This document shows, one piece after another, positions 45,060-51,611 of a stretch of 51,611 bases of DNA. Positions within the stretch are counted from its first letter, which is position 1. Each line of letters begins with the position of its first letter. Location: assembly GCF_002571225.1 (NCBI RefSeq), contig NZ_NVEC01000040.1, positions 2,876 to 54,486 of the forward strand, read 5' to 3'. The position numbers and the translations under genes were made by a program. The notes under the pieces are model-generated. The model ran no database searches and had not been told where the DNA came from. It saw only the letters and a program-made list of their open reading frames with translations. Origin of the DNA: Bacillus sp. AFS059628 (GTDB taxonomy: Bacteria; Bacillota; Bacilli; Bacillales; Bacillaceae_G).

Positions 45060-45330
45060 CAATTTGAAAATATGTTTTTATTTTTCAACTAAATATGTTA
45101 CTATATGTGTGATAAAAACAAAGAGGTCTGACAACTATACTCCACGAAATACCACTCTAATGAGTTAAATATTCAAAAAAATCAAAAATTAATAATTAGA
45201 GTAAAAATAAGGGGAATGGAGAAATTATGGAGAAAGACACTGCTTTGTAAGGGGCGTATTTTATCAGCTTGAGCAGAGAGGAGGATGCATAGCATATTGT
45301 GAAAATAGAGATAAACAATGCGAAAGTGCT
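45060..45330 (+). promoter_or_regulatory. long leader of brnQ with small open frames
   Basis: The leader contains two short frames with good binding sites: ATG 45227 to TAA 45250 (seven codons, MEKDTAL) and ATG 45285 to TGA 45302 (MHSIL, with GAGGAGG abutting). A weak long-range pairing (45154-45161 with 45195-45202) is possible. No T-box sequence and no terminator before brnQ were found. Confidence 0.35.
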
Positions 45331-46683
45331 ATGCAAATGAAAAGTATGAAGGGACGTTTAAGGCCAGGTGATACAGTAGCAATTGGTTTAATGTTATTTG
45401 CACTATTTTTAGGAGCAGGAAATTTAATTTTTCCACCAGTTTTAGGGCAACAAGCTGGAGAAAATGTTTGGGTTGCTACAATTGGATTCCTTGTGACGGG
45501 AGTCGGATTACCCCTATTAGCTGTAACAGCTGTCGCGTTTGTAGAGGGGGACTTGAAAGCGCTATCTTCTAGAGTTCACCCGATATTTGCGTTTATTTTC
45601 CCATTGATTAGCTATTTAGCAATTGGACCATTTTTCGCCATTCCGCGTACTGGAGCCGTTTCATTTGAAATGGGTATGAAGCCATTTTTATCAGAGGCAT
45701 TGGTTTCCGAATGGTACATGCTATTTCTTTTCACAATAGTTTTCTTCGGAATAACTTGGTATTTATCATTAAATCCATCTAAATTAGTGGACTGGTTTGG
45801 AAAATTTCTTACACCATTGTTAGTATTGATTGTTGCTGTTATTGTCGGAAAGGCAATTATTGATCCAATTGGAGAACCAGCTGCGCCACTAGCAGCATAC
45901 AAAGAAAATGCTTTCTTTGGTGGGTTTATTCAAGGATATTTAACGATGGACGCAATTAGTGCGCTTGTATTTGGAATTGTCGTTGTACAAGTTATCCGCT
46001 CTAAAGGAATAAAAGAAAGTAGTGAAGTTGCAAAAATAACAGTAGTATCAGGTATTATTGCAGTACTTGGTTTAACGTTAATTTATTTATCACTTGCTTA
46101 TCTTGGTTCTACAAGTACATCACTTGGAGTATCAGAGAATGGTGGACTTATTTTAACGAATGTTGTAAATGAGTTATATGGAACAAGTGGTAAAATTTTA
46201 TTAGGGCTTGTTATTGTACTCGCTTGTTTAACAACTTCTGTTGGTTTAACATCAGCTTGTGCTGGCTTCTTTACAAACTTATTCCCTAAGATTTCGCATA
46301 AAACAATTGTAACAATGGTATGTGTGTTTAGTTTAATTGTATCTAACCTAGGTTTAACACAATTAATCGCAGTTACTTTACCAGTGTTAATGATCATTTA
46401 TCCAGTAGCAATCGTATTAATCGTACTTTCTTACTTCCATAAATGGATTGGGAAGCGTAATACCATTTATATTGGAGCTATTTTAGGTGCATTATTAATT
46501 AGTTTCTTTAACGGTTTAGAAAGTGTGAAGATTAAAATTGACGCCATTTCTAATGTACTACAAATGTTACCATTATATAATGAAGGAATAGGATGGTTAA
46601 TACCGTCATGTATTGGCGGGATCCTCGGTTTCTTCTTCTATAAATCAAATGAATCAAGTGAACTACAAAAGAAAGGTGCTTAG
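45331..46683 (+). CDS. brnQ: branched-chain amino acid:cation symporter BrnQ
   Basis: 450 residues with 12 membrane helices. GLMLFALFLGAGNLIFPPVL at the N-terminus is the family signature. It imports isoleucine, leucine and valine with a cation. Starts at 45331, 45337 or 45346 are all possible because none has a strong binding site; the strongest nearby site (GAGGAGG, 45277-45284) serves a five-codon frame upstream. The long leader may carry control. Confidence 0.9.
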   Translation: MQMKSMKGRLRPGDTVAIGLMLFALFLGAGNLIFPPVLGQQAGENVWVATIGFLVTGVGLPLLAVTAVAFVEGDLKALSSRVHPIFAFIFPLISYLAIGPFFAIPRTGAVSFEMGMKPFLSEALVSEWYMLFLFTIVFFGITWYLSLNPSKLVDWFGKFLTPLLVLIVAVIVGKAIIDPIGEPAAPLAAYKENAFFGGFIQGYLTMDAISALVFGIVVVQVIRSKGIKESSEVAKITVVSGIIAVLGLTLIYLSLAYLGSTSTSLGVSENGGLILTNVVNELYGTSGKILLGLVIVLACLTTSVGLTSACAGFFTNLFPKISHKTIVTMVCVFSLIVSNLGLTQLIAVTLPVLMIIYPVAIVLIVLSYFHKWIGKRNTIYIGAILGALLISFFNGLESVKIKIDAISNVLQMLPLYNEGIGWLIPSCIGGILGFFFYKSNESSELQKKGA

Positions 46684-46699
46684 GCGCCTTTCTTTTTTT
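46671..46699 (+). terminator. terminator after brnQ
   Basis: A stem of GAAAGGTGC / GCGCCTTTC (one G-U) overlaps the stop codon, followed by a T-run. Confidence 0.75.
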
Positions 46700-46749
46700 A
46701 AAGGGGATTTTTTTGTTTTGTCTAAGTAATAAATGGAAGGAGTGATAAA

Positions 46750-47079
46750 ATGGCTAATTTTGAAGATTTCTTAACTTTGGATTTACGGATTGGGACTGTA
46801 ACACATGCAGAGGAATTTAAAGAAGCGAGAGTTCCAGCGATTAAACTAGAGATTGATTTTGGAGAGCTTGGAATTAAGCAGTCAAGTGCTCAAATTACGA
46901 AGAGATATACCCCAGAAGATTTAATCGGTCAGCAAATCGTGGCTGTTGTAAATTTTCCGCCAAAGCGTGTAGCTGGATTTAAATCAGAAGTACTTGTTTT
47001 AGGAGGAGTACCTGAAGCTGGTGATGTTGTATTACTTCAGCCGAATATGGAATTACCAAATGGAACAAAAATTAGTTAG
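46750..47079 (+). CDS. csaA: CsaA, tRNA-binding-domain chaperone
   Basis: 109 residues, a single OB-fold of the EMAP/tRNA-binding type (LDLRIGTVTHAEEF, AVVNFPPKRVAGFKSEVLVL, LLQPNMELPNGTKIS). CsaA is a dimeric export-related chaperone. AAGGAG lies 8 bases before ATG 46750. The next gene follows after 17 bases. Confidence 0.92.
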   Translation: MANFEDFLTLDLRIGTVTHAEEFKEARVPAIKLEIDFGELGIKQSSAQITKRYTPEDLIGQQIVAVVNFPPKRVAGFKSEVLVLGGVPEAGDVVLLQPNMELPNGTKIS

Positions 47080-47096
47080 TGTAAAGGCGGGGGAAC

Positions 47097-47624
47097 ATGG
47101 ATATCGGACGCGAATATTTACAATGTGCCATTTCGAATTTTAAAGCAACAAAGAAGCAAGGAGAGAGGGTGCTTTCACAATTATCATACGAACAGATTGA
47201 ATGGTCTTCTCATGAAGAAACAAATAGCATAGCAATCATAATTAAGCACTTGCACGGTAATATGCGTTCTAGATGGACGGATTTTTTAACATCTGATGGT
47301 GAAAAAATAGATCGTAACCGAGATGCTGAATTTGAAGGTGTTTATTCTTCTAAAGAAGAGGTACTCGCAGCATGGAATGAAGGATGGGAATATGTTTTTA
47401 ATACGATGAATGTGCTAACACCAGAAAACGTATTACAGACGGTATATATTCGTGGTGAAGCACATACTGTCATGCAAGCAATTGAAAGACAAATTTCTCA
47501 TTATGCTTTGCACATTGGCCAAATGATTTATATCGGTAAAATGTTAAAAGAAAATGATTGGGAATGTTTAAGTATTCCGAGAGGGCAGTCTGCACGTTAT
47601 GTAGAGAAAAAGCGTTCAACATAA
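47097..47624 (+). CDS. DUF1572/DinB-like protein
   Basis: 175 residues, a four-helix DinB-superfamily fold. The metal-ligand histidines are likely in IIIKHLHGNM and SHYALHIGQMIYIGK. Probably a metal-dependent enzyme, perhaps using bacillithiol; the substrate is unknown. GCGGGGGAAC precedes ATG 47097. Unlike the paralog at 2126 it is intact. Its last 28 bases overlap the convergent membrane-protein gene. Confidence 0.82.
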   Translation: MDIGREYLQCAISNFKATKKQGERVLSQLSYEQIEWSSHEETNSIAIIIKHLHGNMRSRWTDFLTSDGEKIDRNRDAEFEGVYSSKEEVLAAWNEGWEYVFNTMNVLTPENVLQTVYIRGEAHTVMQAIERQISHYALHIGQMIYIGKMLKENDWECLSIPRGQSARYVEKKRST

Positions 47625-47902
47625 TAATAGGAAAGAAACCGATATAAAATTGGAAATAAGAAAATGAGCCAAAAAATAGATGGTTCTGTAACCATAAGAA
47701 TACTCCCAAAAATAAGTCCATATATAATAAGAAAGAAATTTAATAGTGTATTCACAGGGATAAATCTTGAAATGAAAACTTGCTGTCGTTTAAAGCAACC
47801 AATGTGAAATAAATACAAACGGAAGTACAATGTGGCAGTAATAAGATCTTTCTTTCGCCTAATTCTTTTTTTGCATGTATGACAGATGAACGGTGGTTGC
47901 AT
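47597..47902 (-). CDS. small membrane protein with zinc-ribbon-like N-terminus
   Basis: 101 residues. PPFICHTCKKRIRRKKD and a later HIGC make a possible zinc site, followed by two membrane helices. I place the start at ATG 47902, 9 bases after GGAG; the ATG at 47917 lacks a binding site. It follows the 98-residue membrane gene, whose stop is 4 bases upstream, so the two form an operon. Function unknown. Confidence 0.6.
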   Translation of the reverse strand: MQPPFICHTCKKRIRRKKDLITATLYFRLYLFHIGCFKRQQVFISRFIPVNTLLNFFLIIYGLIFGSILMVTEPSIFWLIFLFPILYRFLSYYYVERFFST

Positions 47903-47906
47903 CTCA

Positions 47907-48203
47907 TTACGCTCCATTTTTCATATTTGTAATCATGTAAGACAAAAGTAGGTATAAAGTGTATATCCCTACATACGCTCCTGATATAAGAAAAAACGGA
48001 TTTAGTAAAATGCTATGAATGCTTGTCATAAAAACTAAATCTTGCATTAAAACATCATATATATGAATAGAAATAATTGTACCGAGTACATAAAGTGATA
48101 AGTATGCTGAAATATGTAACGCAACACGGATTGTAGGATACTTAGCGAGCCAATAAAAAAGAAATGATAGTACAATGGGTAATGTTCCTATTAGTAGCTT
48201 CAA
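47907..48203 (-). CDS. three-segment membrane protein
   Basis: 98 residues with three membrane helices (about 3-20, 27-50 and 64-90) and no known motif. The start is TTG 48203 after GAGGTGA. Upstream partner of the zinc-ribbon-like protein. Divergent from spoIIP. Confidence 0.6.
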   Translation of the reverse strand: MKLLIGTLPIVLSFLFYWLAKYPTIRVALHISAYLSLYVLGTIISIHIYDVLMQDLVFMTSIHSILLNPFFLISGAYVGIYTLYLLLSYMITNMKNGA

Positions 48204-48292
48204 TTCAGTTCACCTCATTAACAATATAGCCGGAATTTAGACGGTCTATTCTCTAGAGCTTGTACATAACTTGAAATAGAGAGGGTGATAGT

Positions 48293-49447
48293 ATGAATCG
48301 AGGCTTTTTTTATGTGAAATTTACAAGTGTACGTAAGTTGATTTTATTTATTATTGCTACAGTACTAGCGACTTTTTTTCTTATTAGTATGATGGTAACC
48401 TCTATGAAAGAGACAAAGTCAACGTATTTATATAATTGGTTAAATGAGTTATCGATGAATGGTTACATGTATGTTCTTGGAAAAGAGAATCATTATTTTA
48501 CACAGGAATATCGAAATTTAAATCAAGATTTTTCGATTTCTTCGTTTCTCTTTTCTATGGCTACAAATATTCGTTTTAACGATGTACGCAGTTTTGTCGG
48601 CAAAGAGCTACCTGGTTTTGGTAAGTACGATACAGAAATTGTTATTGCGGGTGAAGGGACAAATTATTCTAACTTACCGATAGAGTCGAGTGTGCCACTT
48701 GAAGAAGTAGTAAAAGAACGGACTGGAGAAGGTGGACAGGCTCCAAAGTCGGATGGGAACAAAGAGAAAAAGCAACCAGCTCAAACGACAGGGAAACGAC
48801 AAGTTGCGTTTATTTATCATTCACATAGCTGGGAATCTTATTTGCCGTTACTGAATTTAGCAAATGATCCAAATCCGAATAAAGCGACAAGTTCCGTCAC
48901 GAATATTTCAATAGTCGGCGATCGATTTCGTGAACAATTAGCAAGTGAAGGAATCGGAGCTACTAACGATAAGACGGATATCGGTCAAAAGTTGATTAGT
49001 AAAGGGTTAAATAGTAATAGTTCTTACAAAATGTCACGGGAAATTGTACAAGAAGCAATGACTGGTAATAAAGAACTGCAATACTTCTTTGACTTACATC
49101 GTGATAGTGCTCGGAAGAATGTTACGACAAAAACAATTGGCGATAAATCATATGCGAAGCTTGCATTTGTAGTAGGTAAAGGCAACAAAAACTATGAAAA
49201 AAACTTGCAATTAGCAACGGCTTTACATGAGACGATTAGTAAGAAGTATCCAGGCGTTAGTCGAGGTGTCATTCAAAAAGGATTCCAAACAGGAAATGGA
49301 GTCTACAATCAAGATTTATCTGGGCAAGCGATATTAATTGAAGTTGGTGGCGTAGATAATACAGAGGAAGAATTAAATCGATCGATTGATGCGCTAGCTA
49401 AAGCGTTTGGTGAATATTTCTGGCAGGCAGAAAAAGTGAATGGATAA
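48293..49447 (+). CDS. spoIIP: stage II sporulation protein P family (SpoIIP)
   Basis: 384 residues. One N-terminal membrane anchor (about 15-36), a linker region, and the SpoIIP amidase/endopeptidase domain (about 165-380) with the zinc ligands in IYHSHSWESY and DLHRDSA and the glutamate of ILIEVGGVDN. SpoIIP degrades peptidoglycan with SpoIID and SpoIIM during forespore engulfment. It is not next to gpr, where the main spoIIP usually lies, so it may be a second copy. Start ATG 48293 after GAGGGTGAT. Confidence 0.88.
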   Translation: MNRGFFYVKFTSVRKLILFIIATVLATFFLISMMVTSMKETKSTYLYNWLNELSMNGYMYVLGKENHYFTQEYRNLNQDFSISSFLFSMATNIRFNDVRSFVGKELPGFGKYDTEIVIAGEGTNYSNLPIESSVPLEEVVKERTGEGGQAPKSDGNKEKKQPAQTTGKRQVAFIYHSHSWESYLPLLNLANDPNPNKATSSVTNISIVGDRFREQLASEGIGATNDKTDIGQKLISKGLNSNSSYKMSREIVQEAMTGNKELQYFFDLHRDSARKNVTTKTIGDKSYAKLAFVVGKGNKNYEKNLQLATALHETISKKYPGVSRGVIQKGFQTGNGVYNQDLSGQAILIEVGGVDNTEEELNRSIDALAKAFGEYFWQAEKVNG

Positions 49448-49473
49448 AGTGAAACAGAAATGAATGAGAGAGT

Positions 49474-49510
49474 CTGAAAAAACGTGAGTGTAATGCTTGC
49501 GTTTTTTGTA
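49474..49510 (+). terminator. terminator after spoIIP
   Basis: A stem of AAAAAACG with CGTTTTTT and inner G-U pairs, plus T-run. Confidence 0.7.
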
Positions 49511-49670
49511 ATTAATGATGCGTCACAGAATAGACACAATTTGTCGATGTTATAGTAATATCGAAATTTGTCAAATTATACTGGGGAATTTACAAAGGGA
49601 TTTTTGGAGAAATAGAGAAAATCTTTTTACAAGGAAAACTTTTTATTATGAAACTGGTAGGGTGATTGAA

Positions 49671-50168
49671 GTGATTAGAGAGATCAAAATAGAAGATGCA
49701 GCACCATTTTTGCAATTAAGTAAGCGATTAGACGAAGAAACGAAATTTATGTTATACGAACCAGGAGAAAGAAAATTTACAGTCGAGCAACAAGAAAAAA
49801 TGATTCATCGCTTTATAGAAAATAAGTTTGCAACGATATTGGTAGCAGTTGAAGAAGAGAGGATAGTAGGGTTTATCTTAGTGAATGGAAATCATATTCA
49901 AAGAAAGAGACATGTAGCAAGTATTGTAATTGGTATTTTGCAAGAGTATAGCGGACGAGGTATTGGGACGAGATTGTTTAAAGAGGCTGAGAAGTGGGCA
50001 AGATTACATGATATATGGCGTTTAGAATTAACGGTGATGGCCCACAATACAAGAGCTCAGGCACTATATAAAAAAGCTGGATTTGAGAAAGAAGGTGTCA
50101 AAAGAGCTTCTCTTATTATCGATGGAGAGAACATCGATGAGTATGAAATGGCCAAATTATTAAAATAA
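49671..50168 (+). CDS. GNAT acetyltransferase
   Basis: 165 residues. REIKIEDAAPFLQLSKRLDE begins a standard GNAT domain; the acetyl-CoA loop is EYSGRGIGTRLF and the terminal strand is YKKAGFEKEGVKRAS. Substrate unknown. The start is GTG 49671, 6 bases after AGGGTG; the 52-codon extension upstream has no support. The next gene starts 11 bases later, so the two are likely co-transcribed. Confidence 0.85.
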   Translation: MIREIKIEDAAPFLQLSKRLDEETKFMLYEPGERKFTVEQQEKMIHRFIENKFATILVAVEEERIVGFILVNGNHIQRKRHVASIVIGILQEYSGRGIGTRLFKEAEKWARLHDIWRLELTVMAHNTRAQALYKKAGFEKEGVKRASLIIDGENIDEYEMAKLLK

Positions 50169-50179
50169 GAGGTCGTTAT

Positions 50180-50920
50180 ATGAAAAAAAGATGGATACTA
50201 CTTGGTATCGTAGCGATGGTACTTATTGTTGGAGTAGCAGGAATCAATTATAAAATGTATAAGGATAAGCAGGCGCGCGAGGTAAATGTAAATAACATAT
50301 TTCCGAAAGCGAAAGAAACGATTGCCAATATGGATGGTGATATTGCAGTAATTAGTAATCCGAATTCGATGCTTGTGCTTGTAAATAAAAGTAGGCGTTT
50401 GCCAGATGGGTACAGACCGCCAGATTTAGTTATTCCGAAAGTGCGCTACTCAAGTGAAGGTGATCAAGAAAAGAAAAAAATGAGGAAGGAAGCAGCAGGG
50501 GCGCTAGAGGAAATGTTTCAGCAAGCTGATAAGGAGCGCATTTTCTTATTTGCAGTCTCTGGATTTAGATCTTTTGATCGACAAAAAGCATTAAATACGA
50601 TGTATAAAAAACAAGATGGAGAAGCAAAAACAGCGATGTCTAGTGCGGTTCCTGGAACGAGTGAACATCAAACAGGGCTTGCTATGGATATTACATCTCA
50701 ATCTGCTAAGTTTCAGTTAGAGACCGTTTTTGGTGAAACGAAAGAAGGGCAGTGGCTTTCTGAAAATGCCCATAAATTTGGTTTTGTTATTCGATATACA
50801 AAAGAGAAAGAATCTCTTACGGGCTATCGATTTGAACCATGGCACGTGAGGTATGTGGGAAATCCACAAGCTACATATTTATATGAAAATCAACTGACGC
50901 TTGAAGAGGTAACAGAGTGA
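50180..50920 (+). CDS. M15 family D,D/L,D-carboxypeptidase (VanY/LdcB-like)
   Basis: 246 residues. An uncleaved N-terminal anchor (about 5-23) precedes an extracellular M15B domain. The zinc motif SEHQTGLAMD and the EPWHVRY motif are intact, with VSGFRSFDRQ upstream. It trims the peptide stem of peptidoglycan. Whether it removes the terminal D-Ala of a pentapeptide or tetrapeptide is not clear. AAGAGG precedes ATG 50180. Confidence 0.88.
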   Translation: MKKRWILLGIVAMVLIVGVAGINYKMYKDKQAREVNVNNIFPKAKETIANMDGDIAVISNPNSMLVLVNKSRRLPDGYRPPDLVIPKVRYSSEGDQEKKKMRKEAAGALEEMFQQADKERIFLFAVSGFRSFDRQKALNTMYKKQDGEAKTAMSSAVPGTSEHQTGLAMDITSQSAKFQLETVFGETKEGQWLSENAHKFGFVIRYTKEKESLTGYRFEPWHVRYVGNPQATYLYENQLTLEEVTE

Positions 50921-50943
50921 ACAATTGAGGGGAGAGAAGGATT

Positions 50944-51387
50944 ATGACGATGTTATATAAGAAAAAAGTACACGCATATGTGACAAGGGAAAAAGAGGGA
51001 GTTATGCAATTACTTGTTTTTAAACATCGTGATATACCTGAAGCTGGTATACAAATACCAGGGGGGACAGTTGACGAAGGGGAAACGTTAGAAGTAGCGA
51101 TTTTACGTGAAATACAAGAAGAGTCTGGATTACGTCATTTATGTATAGAGCGTTTTCTAGCAGATTATATTATACATGTGAAGGACAAACGGGAATATGA
51201 AAAACGTCACTTTTTCCACGTAACGTTACTAACAGATGTAAAGGATACGTGGGAACATATTGTAAGTGCCGGTGAGGAAGATGAAGGTTTAGTATTTTGC
51301 TACGAATGGATCGATATTGCAAAATGCCCTGAATTAGCCGGGAAACAAGGGGAGTTTTTACATCTGTTAGAAGAAGTACACGTGTAG
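50944..51387 (+). CDS. NUDIX hydrolase
   Basis: 147 residues. The NUDIX box GGTVDEGETLEVAILREIQE followed by ESGL is complete, with all catalytic glutamates. The substrate is unknown (nucleoside diphosphate linked to another moiety). GAGAGAAGG precedes ATG 50944. Last gene of the acetyltransferase-carboxypeptidase run. Confidence 0.87.
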   Translation: MTMLYKKKVHAYVTREKEGVMQLLVFKHRDIPEAGIQIPGGTVDEGETLEVAILREIQEESGLRHLCIERFLADYIIHVKDKREYEKRHFFHVTLLTDVKDTWEHIVSAGEEDEGLVFCYEWIDIAKCPELAGKQGEFLHLLEEVHV

Positions 51388-51396
51388 TAATAATAG

Positions 51397-51434
51397 GGTC
51401 TGAAGCGAGGGTGAACTCGTTTCAGACTTTTTTT
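51397..51434 (+). terminator. terminator after the NUDIX gene
   Basis: A 12-bp stem (GTCTGAAGCGAG with its complement, one G-U) plus T7. Confidence 0.85.
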
Positions 51435-51519
51435 ATTTTTCAGGAAATAAGAGATTTTTACATTGGTAAGTTGAATTCTTTTAAAGGGTTTGTAGTTGTA
51501 TATGCGAGGAGCGGAGAAA

Positions 51520-51543
51520 ATGAAAAACAATAGGTACATGTAA
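51520..51543 (+). CDS. seven-codon frame with a strong start site
   Basis: GAGGAGCGGAG precedes ATG 51520, which runs only seven codons (MKNNRYM) to TAA, 13 bases before the edge-located repeat. It could be a leader peptide or the stub of a gene cut near the repeat. Confidence 0.2.
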   Translation: MKNNRYM

Positions 51544-51555
51544 TTAATAAAATGC

Positions 51556-51611
51556 TTTATCCCACTTTAATGGGCAGTAAGACCTCCACCTCAAAATTCA
51601 GCGAAAGCAAA
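51556..51611. repeat. 5' part of a bcr1-type repeat
   Basis: It begins with TTTAT at 51556-51560 and continues with a small hairpin (CCCACTTTAATGGG) and a purine/pyrimidine pattern I recall from the start of bcr1 elements. It is cut by the window end. It appears to be the missing 5' counterpart of the repeat end at 1-54. Confidence 0.6.

Noticed and set aside
45060-45330. T-box riboswitch upstream of brnQ
   Set aside because: No specifier-loop pattern, no AGGGTGGNACCGCG-type sequence and no competing terminator were found.

Overview
The window looks like a chromosomal contig from a Bacillus cereus-group organism. The evidence is the low GC, consistent AGGAGG-type ribosome binding sites, frequent TTG and GTG starts, a FosB bacillithiol transferase, cotG/cotH-type spore coat genes, a BclA-type exosporium leader fragment, a YjcZ miniprotein, and the two halves of a bcr1-type repeat at the window edges. 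The exosporium leader resembles ones I recall from psychrotolerant members (B. mycoides / weihenstephanensis), but that is weak. No rRNA, tRNA, CRISPR array, intact insertion sequence or prophage was seen.

Layout. 1-8.3 kb: a 5'-truncated MFS transporter abutting a repeat, two small proteins, a DinB-family gene broken by an in-frame stop, an RsgA-like GTPase, a chemotaxis receptor, small unknowns and a YkvI-type permease. 8.5-17 kb: Dps, an alpha/beta hydrolase, a flavin monooxygenase, an amine oxidase, two acetyltransferases, an aldo/keto reductase and a COG0523 metallochaperone GTPase. 17-21.2 kb is the accessory region. It holds a remnant resembling a replication-relaxation protein, a collagen-like exosporium gene reduced to its leader, a decayed toxin/immunity cassette, and an intact WXG100-type polymorphic toxin with its putative immunity gene. 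21.2-31.3 kb: a zinc-uptake lipoprotein with two Zur-like boxes around its promoter, NamA, Ogt, an OppA-like lipoprotein, a fosB operon, and divergent cotG-like/cotH genes. 31.4-51.5 kb: NUDIX, DedA, flippase, CorA, a YcgR/YcgQ permease pair, an acyl-CoA thioesterase, a phospholipase D-type synthase, a CotF-like protein, CNNM/CorC and DUF456 membrane proteins, a CBS protein with CodY-like boxes, BrnQ, CsaA, a second DinB-like protein, SpoIIP, an M15 carboxypeptidase and a NUDIX hydrolase.

Most genes are monocistronic or in 2-3 gene operons separated by clear intrinsic terminators. The functional themes are metal homeostasis, spore coat assembly, amino-acid/peptide uptake with possible CodY control, and detoxification. 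The most unusual part is the toxin locus. The intact toxin has an N-terminal WXG100 module and a C-terminal domain I cannot assign. Downstream, on the same strand, lies a scar in which the start of a different immunity gene is joined to a near-copy of the toxin's middle region. This suggests cassette recombination followed by decay.

Start codons were moved to the codon best served by a ribosome binding site where the longest open frame disagreed. All homology statements come from recognising sequence, not from searches.
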